Positions 12,307 to 20,441 of a DNA stretch of 44,621 nucleotides are shown in pieces; position 1 is the first letter of the stretch, and each line of letters opens with the position of its first letter. The stretch is taken from positions 1 through 44,621 of the IMG/VR virus record IMGVR_UViG_3300024259_000063. One strand, 5' to 3'. Under the pieces are notes generated by a model. It did no database searches and was not told the origin of the DNA. It saw nothing but the letters and a program-made list of their open reading frames with translations. The DNA is from a virus. The translations under genes and the position numbers were made by a program.

Positions 12307-12546
12307 TTATTTACCAATTTTGACCTTCTTTGCCCGAATATTTCTTCTCTTACGGGGTTTAGGTTTAGATTGGTTTTCTAATCTGAATATCTCTTCCTTT
12401 AGTGAGTCTCTTACAAATATCAGATGTAAGTTCTCAGCTTCCATTTCAGAATGTTTGTTATTAGCCATTACAGTAGTTATTACCATACCAACTAACATTC
12501 CAACTATTATACCTAACCATACCCAGCCTATTATTGTTATATCCAT
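12307..12546 (-). CDS. Membrane-anchored coiled-coil protein
   Basis: The 79-residue protein has one N-terminal transmembrane helix (6-27), an acidic/basic coiled coil (SEMEAENLHLIF, DSLKEEIFRLENQ) and a very basic tail (KPKPRKRRNIRAKKVK). The tail would face the cytoplasm and could bind nucleic acid. It begins in a TAATG overlap with the Mom-like gene upstream and has an AGGAG site. Confidence 0.55.
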   Translation of the reverse strand: MDITIIGWVWLGIIVGMLVGMVITTVMANNKHSEMEAENLHLIFVRDSLKEEIFRLENQSKPKPRKRRNIRAKKVKIGK

Positions 12547-13292
12547 TACTTACTCCTTACGTTTATTTTTATTACTTCTGGTTCTACTATATCCGCTGTC
12601 TTTGGATACGGAAATAGTGGATGTTTTAAATTCTTTAGAGCCGTCCTCTTTTCATTTTTACTACCGAGCAGATACACATACCTATGCTTTCTCAATTCTT
12701 TCTTTACCCAAAAATCTTTCTCCACCAAGCTCTTCATCTTCTCTATATCATTTGTTCCATAATACGGAAATATCGTTCTACCATGCTGAAATTTACCATT
12801 CTCATCAAACTTAAATAACCAGCTATCATTCGGCCTTATTCTATTACCCTGATATAACCAATTGGTTGCTTGGTATATTGTACCGACATGACCCTGCTGT
12901 GGGTCTGAATATGATATGAGAGCCTTTATATCTTTTCTATTCTCCTTTAACCAATTGAAGCCTTCACCTATTAGATTTGACTCTATATTACTACCATACC
13001 CATCGTGTATAAATAACCTTACTAATTCATATACTGACTCACGTGGTATAGCCGCTGATACTGAAGCACCTGAATGTCTACCTATTGGATCACCATAGCA
13101 TATTGTACCGATTAGTTTTTCTTCTGGCTCATCAAAGAATTGGTGTTCATTACCTGTAGTATAATATAATCCCAAAGCAACACTACATTTAGTCCATTGT
13201 TTCGAGTAGTGGTATTTAACCACCATATTTTTAGCAACCTTCCTATCTATTTCCCTAACCGATAATCGTGATGTATCTACATAATCATTCAT
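12546..13292 (-). CDS. Mom-like DNA modification acyltransferase (long form, copy 1)
   Basis: The 248-residue protein belongs to the Mom family of GNAT-fold proteins. Seen: YVDTSRLSVREI near the start; KYHYSKQW (about 27-34); an acceptor-like segment EPEEKLIGTICYGDP; ELVRLFIHDGYGSNIESN; and SYSDPQQGHVGTIYQATNW (about 134-152). Known: phage Mu Mom converts adenine to N6-(methylcarbamoyl)adenine in DNA, which protects against restriction. It is clearly paralogous to 40797-41561, with which it shares most of these motifs. Here it lies among small accessory genes rather than in the replisome operon. Its exact modification is unknown. Confidence 0.7.
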   Translation of the reverse strand: MNDYVDTSRLSVREIDRKVAKNMVVKYHYSKQWTKCSVALGLYYTTGNEHQFFDEPEEKLIGTICYGDPIGRHSGASVSAAIPRESVYELVRLFIHDGYGSNIESNLIGEGFNWLKENRKDIKALISYSDPQQGHVGTIYQATNWLYQGNRIRPNDSWLFKFDENGKFQHGRTIFPYYGTNDIEKMKSLVEKDFWVKKELRKHRYVYLLGSKNEKRTALKNLKHPLFPYPKTADIVEPEVIKINVRSK

Positions 13293-13500
13293 CAACTATT
13301 TCTATTGAAAGAACTTCGTCATGGCCAGGTTTATCATAATGGTAATCCCAATCTAAATCATCCATCCATTCAGGTTCCCACTCATTTCTTTCAGCACCAT
13401 TCTCTTTCCAATCTTCGTATTCTTTGGCTTGTTCATCTGTAATCTCAGCACGATACCATATATGATTTTCCTGTACTTCAAATTTTTCTATTATAGGCAT
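13285..13500 (-). CDS. Hypothetical acidic protein
   Basis: The 71-residue protein is very acidic and Trp-rich (DWKENGAERNEWEPEWMDD). Such acidic proteins can act as DNA mimics, but no evidence beyond composition exists. It starts in a TAATG overlap and ends in an eight-base overlap with the Mom-like gene, so it is co-translated with that gene. Confidence 0.55.
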   Translation of the reverse strand: MPIIEKFEVQENHIWYRAEITDEQAKEYEDWKENGAERNEWEPEWMDDLDWDYHYDKPGHDEVLSIEIVDE

Positions 13501-13670
13501 TATTCTTCCTCTTCTTCTAAAAATTCTGATTCTTGGTGGATTACAACTATACTCCCACTTTCTTCTGTTGGATTCGTTTCATAGTCCAACTTCATTTGTA
13601 TAGCCTCCGCCTCTATCTCAGCTGCTAATATTTCTAATTCCTTTTGTTGTTCTTTTGTTAAATCTTTCAT
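13500..13670 (-). CDS. 56-aa acidic protein
   Basis: The frame is coupled at both ends (ATGA at 13667-13670 and TAATG at 13498-13502). The product is helical and acidic (EQQKELEILAAEIEAEAI), ending in a Glu run (FLEEEEE). No family was recognised. With its acidic neighbour it forms a pair immediately before the Mom-like gene. Confidence 0.55.
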   Translation of the reverse strand: MKDLTKEQQKELEILAAEIEAEAIQMKLDYETNPTEESGSIVVIHQESEFLEEEEE

Positions 13671-13930
13671 ACCTTTAACTCATCATCCGATATTTCACTA
13701 TCTTCTTTCCACCATTCTACTTGTCCATGTGATGATGGCTTTCTTAACCCCATCTCCAGTTTTTTATCATATTCAGTTCTTGTCATTACTTTCCATAAAT
13801 TATCAAACTCTTTTTGGTCTATTCGTTTAATACCACGAAAGTATGTTTTTGCACCACTAAGACCTACATTACTGGCAAGGTCAACTGTGGTGATAACATT
13901 ATCCCCCCTATCCACCAATACATATTTCAT
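13667..13930 (-). CDS. Hypothetical protein
   Basis: The 87-residue protein starts with a beta-rich segment (MKYVLVDRGDNVITTVDLAS), followed by GAKTYFRGIKRIDQKEFDNL and an acidic C-terminus. No family was recognised. It has a good AGGAG ribosome site and heads the coupled group 13930-12307, which includes a Mom-like gene. Confidence 0.55.
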   Translation of the reverse strand: MKYVLVDRGDNVITTVDLASNVGLSGAKTYFRGIKRIDQKEFDNLWKVMTRTEYDKKLEMGLRKPSSHGQVEWWKEDSEISDDELKV

Positions 13931-13941
13931 AACTTAATCTC

Positions 13942-14466
13942 CTAATCAAATATCAAATGAAACTCGCCATAGGTTTCTTCATACAGCCAATTGTCATAAT
14001 AACCATAAAATATTGTAGCCGTATCACCTCTCATTGTTTTAACGGGCGCAATCATAGTATTTACTTCTCCATCTTCTCTACTATATGAAGAGCCATTAAC
14101 AATTGGAACTTCATACCCATTAAACCCCGTTACATAACTTGTATCATAACTTACATATATCAAATCATCTGTAAGCCCACGTCTAATAATATACCCAAGA
14201 GTATCTCCTAACATCCAATAATGTGAGCTAGACCACCCAAACTTTATTACATTAACTGGATTACCATTTCTATATACATTCCCACTTATTCTATGAAGTG
14301 TTTGCCATTTAGTAGTATCAATCGATACATGGTAATAACCGTTAATATCAATTTCTGATTCTAATTGTAGTTCAAATCTAATAGGTGCAATCGGTTCAGC
14401 TGATTCACACCCGATAAATAAACTAAACCCTATTAGGGTGATTAGACCAACTATTTTTCTTATCAC
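13942..14466 (-). CDS. Putative lipoprotein (GTG start)
   Basis: The 174-residue protein has a lipoprotein signal peptide with lipobox LFIGC (Cys about 20), followed by ESAEPIAP and a beta-rich C-terminal domain full of Tyr, Ser, Thr and Asp. No known domain was recognised. An AAGGAA site precedes the GTG, which overlaps the previous gene. It would be anchored in the outer membrane or on the cell surface of the host. Confidence 0.6.
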   Translation of the reverse strand: MIRKIVGLITLIGFSLFIGCESAEPIAPIRFELQLESEIDINGYYHVSIDTTKWQTLHRISGNVYRNGNPVNVIKFGWSSSHYWMLGDTLGYIIRRGLTDDLIYVSYDTSYVTGFNGYEVPIVNGSSYSREDGEVNTMIAPVKTMRGDTATIFYGYYDNWLYEETYGEFHLIFD

Positions 14467-14590
14467 GAGTCGTTTCCTTTTTCTTTACGTCTTTCCAAGA
14501 CTTTTTTTGTTTCTTTGGTTTCTTTTTTGGTTCTACAACTTCACGAAAAGCTTCTTCTTCAAGCTCATCATAATACTCATATTTTCCCAC
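14423..14590 (-). CDS. 55-aa lysine-rich protein (GTG start)
   Basis: The GTG at 14590 has AGGAG seven bases upstream and gives MGKYEYYDELEEEAFREVVE, then a lysine-rich tail (PKKKPKKQKKSWKDVKKK). The half acidic, half basic layout is suitable for protein or nucleic-acid interactions. Oddly, the promoter at 14604-14633 would start transcription close to, or inside, the ribosome site, so initiation may be weak or the promoter may serve the next genes. Confidence 0.45.
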   Translation of the reverse strand: MGKYEYYDELEEEAFREVVEPKKKPKKQKKSWKDVKKKETTRDKKNSWSNHPNRV

Positions 14591-14603
14591 TTTCCTTCTC
14601 CTA

Positions 14604-14633
14604 AATATACTCAACTTATACCATACAAGTCAA
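14604..14633 (-). promoter_or_regulatory. Sigma70-like promoter, TTGACT-N18-TATATT
   Basis: TTGACT at 14633-14628 and TATATT at 14609-14604, spacer 18, followed by TAGG. It is located between the end of the 78-aa gene (14630) and the lysine-rich gene, and could drive the group 14590-12307. Confidence 0.65.
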
Positions 14634-14866
14634 GACATTATTTTCCATTTTTTAATTAAATCTAAAAATTCTTCTACTGAATAAGGGTTCTTTTTCTCAT
14701 CTATAATTGCTATAGATTCTAACGCTTCGGGTTCTCTTATAACCATATTGTGAAATGCTTGAAACCCCCGCCCCGTATACAGAGTACCGAATGACTCTTC
14801 ACCTAATATATTCTCGTCCCAAATATCTTCAACAGTATCATTATCCATTAATATATAGTATGTCAT
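14630..14866 (-). CDS. Hypothetical protein
   Basis: The 78-residue protein has MTYYILMDNDTVEDIWDENI at its N-terminus and a C-terminal EEFLDLIKKWKIMS. No family was recognised. It is separated from the glycan island (ending at 14883) by a short AT-rich gap containing AATAAATA, which resembles the T4-type late promoter -10 (TATAAATA). Confidence 0.5.
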   Translation of the reverse strand: MTYYILMDNDTVEDIWDENILGEESFGTLYTGRGFQAFHNMVIREPEALESIAIIDEKKNPYSVEEFLDLIKKWKIMS

Positions 14867-14882
14867 AGTAATATATATGTAT

Positions 14883-16673
14883 TTATTTTACTAAAATCAA
14901 ATCTTTTTCATATGTATCTAAAGATTTAATATCAAGTTCAAATATCTCCAATTGCATAATTCCTATCTCACCACTATCTTGTAGTATCTCTGATAGATTA
15001 ACTAATATCTGGAAATTTTGGGATGTAAGTTTGCCAGCATCAAATCTGACCACTATATTGTTCTTTGGTTCAATGTGCTGAGAGTGTATCTTCTTACTCA
15101 AATTAAACTGGGTATCTTTCTGCTCATCTTCAATGTAATTGTTTACACCATAGCCTTTATGTCCAACCCAATCACCATAGATATCACTACACCACGGCTC
15201 TAATTCTTTCAACATATTCGTATCACAATTTTCAACTACAAATCCTATATCATATTTCGGTGGGATTATAGGTTTCAAATATTCATCATGTTTTACCATA
15301 TGCCCCCATTTACGAATGAAGTTACGAGTACTCCTTAGATTTTGAGCCAACCACTCTGAACTCTCCCTACCTTTCATAAACACTTGACCTGCTGGATTTC
15401 TCATAGCCCCATCCTTAAATCTACTACCCCTACAAGTCATATGATATACCAACCCCTTCCAAGTCTGTATTGTCTCGTAACCTGCAAGAATGAACCGATT
15501 AAATATGTCCGAATCCTCTTTCGACTGAGGTGCGTATAGGGGATCGTGCCCACCGATTGCCAAGAAGTCATCTTTGTATATTGCCCAAGGTGCGAATATA
15601 CCTTGAGTGGTTTCATGATTTAATGCTAGTGGTCCATATAATATTCCAACGCCCGATTGGATTTCATCTACTAACTCTAAAAGCTTATCCTCTTTGAATT
15701 CCTCGGGTTCTATTCCAAAATCTTTAAGTATCTTCTCAGGGCCATCCGGATGTAATGGTGGTTCTATTCTAGTGGCACTTACTACCTTACCTCGCTCCAA
15801 ATGCTTCAATACTTCCACATCCATATTAGGGCAAGCATACATATCTGCATGGTATATCATAATGATATCATTGGTAGCCATATCTACTAACGTATCGTAC
15901 AGTATCGTATGACCTAACCGTGTGGGTCCTTCGTTTCTATGTATCTTTACATTTATATCTTTTTCAGCAATCTCTTGCATCCATTCCCAAGTCCCATCAT
16001 CAGAGAAATCGTCCGCCCAGCATATCTCATGCCTATATCCCAAATTCTTTCTGATACTATTGTATGACCACTTTAGGTATTTTAGATTGTTTCTACTGGG
16101 CTGAATAAAACTTATTACTTTCATATTTTCCTTCCATAACTTTTCTAATTCTGTAAAATAATAATCGGGCTTAACTTTAGCACTATGTTTACTTATAGTA
16201 TACAGTTCATCCAAATTATAAACACTTTCCAAATCAATTAGACTTAACTCACCATCCTTTGTACGAATAATATTGGATGCCACCAAATCATAGAAGAACA
16301 TTTTTGTCTCTTTAGCTTTACTCAGTACCCTTTCGTAAAACCTTAACTCTTTTAGTATATCATCAAACTCTGTACCCAATGGAGTTCCAGCTTCTGTTGC
16401 GTAACCTACTATTTCATCATTCAATTCTGGATGTACAATTACCGAATGTAATGCTGGTGCTAACCCATCAAAGAATCCCAATCGAAGAGCCCTTTCAAAA
16501 TTCTCTCTCCGACAATAATCATCATCAAATATCTTATAGTATAAATCCTTCTCTTCATCGTGTAGAACCTGTCTGCCATGATTTACACCATCTACTACTC
16601 TACCAGCTTTATCTAATACTACCCTACAATGAGTAGTGTCTATGTCGTTAATATTTATTCTACTAATAAGCAT
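14883..16673 (-). CDS. Kinase-like domain fused to GT2 glycosyltransferase
   Basis: The 596-residue protein has two parts. Residues 1 to about 180 look like an atypical (RIO/LPS-kinase or APH-like) kinase, with FFYDLVASNIIRTKDGELSL followed by IDLESV (the HxDxxxxN/D-x-E core with His replaced). From about 183, FIQPSRNNLKYLKWSYNSI, WADDFSDDGTWEW and the DxD-like HADMYACPN mark a GT-A, family 2 glycosyltransferase domain. The C-terminal 100 residues are unassigned. A kinase joined to a transferase suggests combined sugar phosphorylation and transfer onto a glycan. The ATG at 16673, with an 11-base overlap, is preferred over the one 33 bases upstream; neither has a clear ribosome site. Confidence 0.65.
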   Translation of the reverse strand: MLISRININDIDTTHCRVVLDKAGRVVDGVNHGRQVLHDEEKDLYYKIFDDDYCRRENFERALRLGFFDGLAPALHSVIVHPELNDEIVGYATEAGTPLGTEFDDILKELRFYERVLSKAKETKMFFYDLVASNIIRTKDGELSLIDLESVYNLDELYTISKHSAKVKPDYYFTELEKLWKENMKVISFIQPSRNNLKYLKWSYNSIRKNLGYRHEICWADDFSDDGTWEWMQEIAEKDINVKIHRNEGPTRLGHTILYDTLVDMATNDIIMIYHADMYACPNMDVEVLKHLERGKVVSATRIEPPLHPDGPEKILKDFGIEPEEFKEDKLLELVDEIQSGVGILYGPLALNHETTQGIFAPWAIYKDDFLAIGGHDPLYAPQSKEDSDIFNRFILAGYETIQTWKGLVYHMTCRGSRFKDGAMRNPAGQVFMKGRESSEWLAQNLRSTRNFIRKWGHMVKHDEYLKPIIPPKYDIGFVVENCDTNMLKELEPWCSDIYGDWVGHKGYGVNNYIEDEQKDTQFNLSKKIHSQHIEPKNNIVVRFDAGKLTSQNFQILVNLSEILQDSGEIGIMQLEIFELDIKSLDTYEKDLILVK

Positions 16674-17328
16674 ATGGATACAAATCCCGGTCGTTAGAAT
16701 GTTCATCTATAAAATCTATAGGAACTGATTTAAAATTATCTTCATCTATAAATTCATTGCCAGCCTTTTTAAGAGCACAATAAATCATAACACCCCCATC
16801 AGCATTATGTTCAAATAATTCCAAGACTTCATAGTTACATAGCTCTGCTAAGACTTTGAATGAGTCCATAGTATAATAATATTTACAGTGTTTAGGAAAG
16901 TATCCGACTTTAGGCAAAATGTGGATCATTAAGCCACCATCCCTTGTTATATTATGGATATTTTTTAAACACATATACTGATTATCAACGTGCTCTGCAG
17001 TTCCCCCATCGTACACAACATCAAATTCTTTTGAAAAGTGATCAGCAACATCATTTCTCAAATCTAACTTTAAAGAACCATCGTACCCATTCAGATCAAT
17101 TGAAGTATGATTGAATCCAATGTGAGTCCAGAATGTCTTTGAGACAACACCATATTTATGTTGTTGACCACCGATAGGGAAATTAAAGTTCTGAAGCTTG
17201 AACCACTCAACCATCTCATCACCTTTCATATAATTGTTACCCAACTCACAAAAGCTTAAATTCTCTTTACCATCCAAGCTCTCAAGACTATTCATTAAAG
17301 GTATAATTTCTTTATATCCAATTGCCAT
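16663..17328 (-). CDS. SAM-dependent methyltransferase-like protein
   Basis: The 221-residue protein has a degenerate Rossmann methyltransferase layout: NLSFCELGNNYMKGD (motif I-like), SIDLNGYDGSLKLDLR (motif II-like), FDVVYDGGTAEHVDN (motif IV, usually D..i...vlEHv) and a GGLMIHILP segment (motif V-like). It is probably a sugar O- or N-methyltransferase, or a relative that has lost activity, since the motif I glycines differ from E.G.G.G. The start overlaps the upstream methyltransferase in TAATG. The C-terminus DRDLYPYAY is Tyr-rich. Confidence 0.6.
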   Translation of the reverse strand: MAIGYKEIIPLMNSLESLDGKENLSFCELGNNYMKGDEMVEWFKLQNFNFPIGGQQHKYGVVSKTFWTHIGFNHTSIDLNGYDGSLKLDLRNDVADHFSKEFDVVYDGGTAEHVDNQYMCLKNIHNITRDGGLMIHILPKVGYFPKHCKYYYTMDSFKVLAELCNYEVLELFEHNADGGVMIYCALKKAGNEFIDEDNFKSVPIDFIDEHSNDRDLYPYAY

Positions 17329-18131
17329 TACATTCCCTTTCTAAATAATTGTTTAGACCCAATTCCCACACCACATTCTAAGTAATAACTATTATCACTT
17401 ATATTCACATATCCCATCTCAGCAAATTCTTTCCGTAACAACGATAAATCGGGAGTCACGTGCATAAAATCTTCTTTATGATCTTTAATATTTGTAATCA
17501 TTAAGCCACCATCCTTAATGTACCCATCCATTAACCTGAAATAGTCTATGGGATTATACAAGTGTTCAAAAACTTCAACAGTTATAGCTACATCACATTC
17601 ACCGATATCTGGAAAGAAAGCGCCGCTATCTTTGGGTGGAGCATAAAATTCAAACTCTATTTCTAAATTAGCACACACATATTCTAAAAATTGCTGTCTG
17701 ATAGTAGGTATATCTATAAGATGGAGTTTAACCTTAACCCCCACATCTTTCAATCGGATAGCATACGCTATAGAGTAAGGCGCTATACCACACCCATAAT
17801 CAAAAATATGTACATCATCTCTACCCTTAACTTCATTATAAACAGTATCCCTTTCTAATATCTGAGGAGTTGGTAGTGACAGCATTCTCAAAAAGTGCAT
17901 GTAGCTATGGTACTGATAAGCTTCGTATACTAAATCTTTACTATCAGCTGAAAATGGATAGTATAAGTCGTGTGATGTGCCACAGAACTCTTTAAATTTG
18001 CCGCTGTGATGACCACCCACAGCATTAAAAGATTTTTTAAATCTATCCAAACTTTCTTCTACTGAAATATTTAATCTTTCAGAATTCCAATAGACGAAAT
18101 AGCCCTGCATCATATTCAGTTCAATTTCCAT
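17328..18131 (-). CDS. Class I SAM-dependent methyltransferase
   Basis: The 267-residue protein has a good motif I (VHIFDYGCGIAPYSIAYA, about 107-124), motif II (KLHLIDIP), motif IV (CDVAITVEVFEHLYNPIDYF) and motif V (DGGLMITNIKDH). This is typical of class I methyltransferases that modify sugars or lipids. An N-terminal helical region (about 1-90) precedes the domain. It sits between a glycosyltransferase-like gene and a second methyltransferase with TAATG overlaps on both sides, consistent with O-methylation of the glycan. Confidence 0.75.
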   Translation of the reverse strand: MEIELNMMQGYFVYWNSERLNISVEESLDRFKKSFNAVGGHHSGKFKEFCGTSHDLYYPFSADSKDLVYEAYQYHSYMHFLRMLSLPTPQILERDTVYNEVKGRDDVHIFDYGCGIAPYSIAYAIRLKDVGVKVKLHLIDIPTIRQQFLEYVCANLEIEFEFYAPPKDSGAFFPDIGECDVAITVEVFEHLYNPIDYFRLMDGYIKDGGLMITNIKDHKEDFMHVTPDLSLLRKEFAEMGYVNISDNSYYLECGVGIGSKQLFRKGM

Positions 18132-18892
18132 TATGTATTATCTCCAAAATAAAGCCATTTTACAAGTGGCATATCGCTGTATTTTAACATATGATAATTC
18201 ATAGTAAACTTTAATTTATTAGGAATTATACCCATCTTCTTTAATTTATAATAAAGCAATCTGTGATTTGAAATACCCTTATACTTAGTTATTTCAGAAT
18301 TTTCTAAGCAAAATTGCGATATATTATCGTACATATTAGCAACATCATCCATATACTCTGAATTTGAAAAGAACCAGATGTCTTGTAGCGACATATTATA
18401 TTCCCCATCAGGGTAACCCATAGGTTGACCCGTATGATGCTGATGCCAGTTAGCAACATAGAAACTATCTCCATCGTAATCCGAAAAACGTATTTCTTTT
18501 TGCCAAGCTATATCCTGTCTAGCTAACATCACAAAATCGTATTTTAAATTATTATCAGATTCATAAGATTTTTTTAAATTCAAACTTTCTTTACAAGAAT
18601 ACCATCTACTGAAATGATTTTGTACTCTTTGTGTTTTCTCTATGTGATCTGGGATATCGAATGTTAGCTGTGGTTCAAAGTGGGATAACTTAGGTTTATA
18701 ATTTTCCAATACATCATTTTCTATTTCAGTATCCCACGAATGTATAAACACATCAACATCATTAGTATCCAATATAAATTTCTTATAATGTGGAAATGCG
18801 TGTTGAAATACATCAAGTTTATTACCTTTCTTCTCACCCGCTTTACCCGTTGTTCCACCTATAGTTCCATATAAACACAAAGCTACTTTCAT
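18131..18892 (-). CDS. Glycosyltransferase-like protein (DVFIHSWD type)
   Basis: The 253-residue protein begins MKVALCLYGTIGG and contains NDVDVFIHSWDTEIEN (about 44-59). Later it has YDFVMLARQDIAWQKEI with a possible DxxW metal site, and SLQDIWFFSNSEYMD. The RxAxxLxG...DVFIHxW opening is shared by a group of small GT-A-like transferases in viral and bacterial polysaccharide clusters. The donor and acceptor are unknown. Confidence 0.6.
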   Translation of the reverse strand: MKVALCLYGTIGGTTGKAGEKKGNKLDVFQHAFPHYKKFILDTNDVDVFIHSWDTEIENDVLENYKPKLSHFEPQLTFDIPDHIEKTQRVQNHFSRWYSCKESLNLKKSYESDNNLKYDFVMLARQDIAWQKEIRFSDYDGDSFYVANWHQHHTGQPMGYPDGEYNMSLQDIWFFSNSEYMDDVANMYDNISQFCLENSEITKYKGISNHRLLYYKLKKMGIIPNKLKFTMNYHMLKYSDMPLVKWLYFGDNT

Positions 18893-19828
18893 CTATGTCA
18901 ACATCTTCAATTTATTAATAATAACTTCTCTAATTTTATCATCTATATCCGGCTTAATTAATTCAAACCCACTATCTGAAAATACATAATGACCACATAT
19001 CTTTATTAGCTCTCTCTTATTATCTTCTGGCACAAAATCCTTATCAACCCATTTTTCCCATCGTTTTGATTCGTAACATATCTGATAGTAATCTTCAATG
19101 TCATCGCCCATCTCATCTAAGTAACATAGCGTTTCTAATTGACCAAACTCAGGTGCTATATTTATTGAATCCAATCCCATATCAAATCTAACTTTGTATT
19201 CATCATTAGATAAATAATCTCCATTATGTTCTTTACTCTTTTTACCAAACTTCTTACAAACACCAATCATCTTCTCTAATCTATCGGGATCGAATTTACC
19301 TGTATTGTTCTGTTTGCCCAAATCCAATCCTACTCCTGATTGTACAACAGCATATTCTATATTCTCAAATATTTCTGGTTCTAACTTTCCCTTTAAATGT
19401 CTTAGCAAGTTTTCTAACTCTTCAACCCCAAACCGTCTAATAGATTCTTCTGTTCCTACCTCAAATTTTACATTAGGATTATTCAAATATATATATCTCA
19501 TATTGAGTAAGGTTTCTTCCAACCCACTTTCAAAATCACTATAATATCTCCATGGATCAATATGAACAATATCAAAATACATAGAATCGTGTAAGTATGA
19601 ATCCATACCATTATCTGGCCTATATCCCTGACCAATACCTCCGTGATCTCTTTCTATTGGAACTCTACCATTTACATAGGTAGCAAATTCACCAGTAGTC
19701 CATCTATTAACATACCCACCATTATAATCTACTTGCCGTCTTGATGGTATAAATCCAAAATTACCATTAAATTCAATAACAGCATCAACAACATTCTTAC
19801 TCATAGGACCAATATAATATTTAATCAA
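18893..19828 (-). CDS. GatZ/KbaZ-type TIM-barrel (tagatose-bisphosphate aldolase Z-like)
   Basis: The 311-residue protein follows the GatZ/KbaZ pattern in order: SRRQVDYNGGYVNRWTTGEF (GatZ SNQVNQ.GGYTGMTP.dF), IERDHGGIG (GGDHLGP), IVHIDPW (IHLDAS), FEVGTEES (IGTEVP), AVVQSGVGLD (IVVQPGVEFD), KEHNGDYLS (eaHSTDY) and INIAPEFGQLET (lkVGPalTfaLrE). It is shorter than GatZ (about 420 residues). Known: GatZ/KbaZ support the class II aldolases GatY/KbaY; related proteins occur alone in sugar clusters. It overlaps the AroE-like gene by eight bases, which suggests joint action on a small sugar or cyclitol precursor. The real substrate is unknown. Confidence 0.7.
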   Translation of the reverse strand: MIKYYIGPMSKNVVDAVIEFNGNFGFIPSRRQVDYNGGYVNRWTTGEFATYVNGRVPIERDHGGIGQGYRPDNGMDSYLHDSMYFDIVHIDPWRYYSDFESGLEETLLNMRYIYLNNPNVKFEVGTEESIRRFGVEELENLLRHLKGKLEPEIFENIEYAVVQSGVGLDLGKQNNTGKFDPDRLEKMIGVCKKFGKKSKEHNGDYLSNDEYKVRFDMGLDSINIAPEFGQLETLCYLDEMGDDIEDYYQICYESKRWEKWVDKDFVPEDNKRELIKICGHYVFSDSGFELIKPDIDDKIREVIINKLKMLT

Positions 19829-20441
19829 TCTGTACTCCCGTATAAATTTTAAATTGTTCTTTTGCTTGATATAATGCCATTTCTTTTCCTGTATCCGTAT
19901 GTGGTCTACCGTCTATTAAAAAATTATCTGTCTTTATATCAACAGGAGTGGCATTAAAAAGAACTTTATCATTAAGTTTATCTATTAATCTCCAATCTTT
20001 TCTTGTAATAATATTAAACTTAATATCCATAATATTACAGGTATATTGAACAGCCTTACTAAAACCACCATTACCTATAATATATATTGAATCAAATCTT
20101 CTTATTTCAAAATACTTTTTTACACCAATCCAATCTGTATTGTATCCTCTTAAATACCCATTAGTATTCACTACCGTATTAACAGATCCAATTTTATTTG
20201 CTGAACTTTCTACTCCATCTAGATAATTTAACGCTTCAATCTTAAATGGCATACTTAAAGCAAATCCTTTTATATCAAGACTCTTTACTGCATCTATGGA
20301 TTTTTTAATATCATCTGAATAAAAAGATTTATATATGGCATCAATGCCATTTCTTTCAAATTTACCATTAAAAAATTTACAGCCATTATTTCCTGGATTA
20401 GACGAAAACGAACAATATATTTTAGTGTCTTTATTAATCAT
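19821..20441 (-). CDS. Shikimate dehydrogenase (AroE)-like protein
   Basis: The 206-residue protein carries the AroE signature: KGFALSMPFKIEAL (catalytic Lys of GxxVTxPxK, about 58-71), KIGSVNTVVN (GAVNTv), GYNTDWIGVKKY (GxNTDxxG with catalytic Asp, about 96-107), a nucleotide-binding IGNGGFSKAV (GaGGaskA), FNATPV (iNaTpvG) and a C-terminal YQAKEQFKIYTGV (QaaeqF.lwtG). It is about 65 residues shorter than typical AroE, mainly in the N-terminal substrate domain. The Thr of VTxPxK is Ser-Met here. In the middle of a glycan cluster it probably acts on a polyol or cyclitol rather than feeding aromatic synthesis. Confidence 0.75.
   Translation of the reverse strand: MINKDTKIYCSFSSNPGNNGCKFFNGKFERNGIDAIYKSFYSDDIKKSIDAVKSLDIKGFALSMPFKIEALNYLDGVESSANKIGSVNTVVNTNGYLRGYNTDWIGVKKYFEIRRFDSIYIIGNGGFSKAVQYTCNIMDIKFNIITRKDWRLIDKLNDKVLFNATPVDIKTDNFLIDGRPHTDTGKEMALYQAKEQFKIYTGVQID

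Noticed and set aside
12194-12814. Long plus-strand reading frame of about 200 codons
   Set aside because: It runs antisense to a coiled-coil membrane protein and a Mom-like gene, has low-complexity hydrophobic sequence and no ribosome site.
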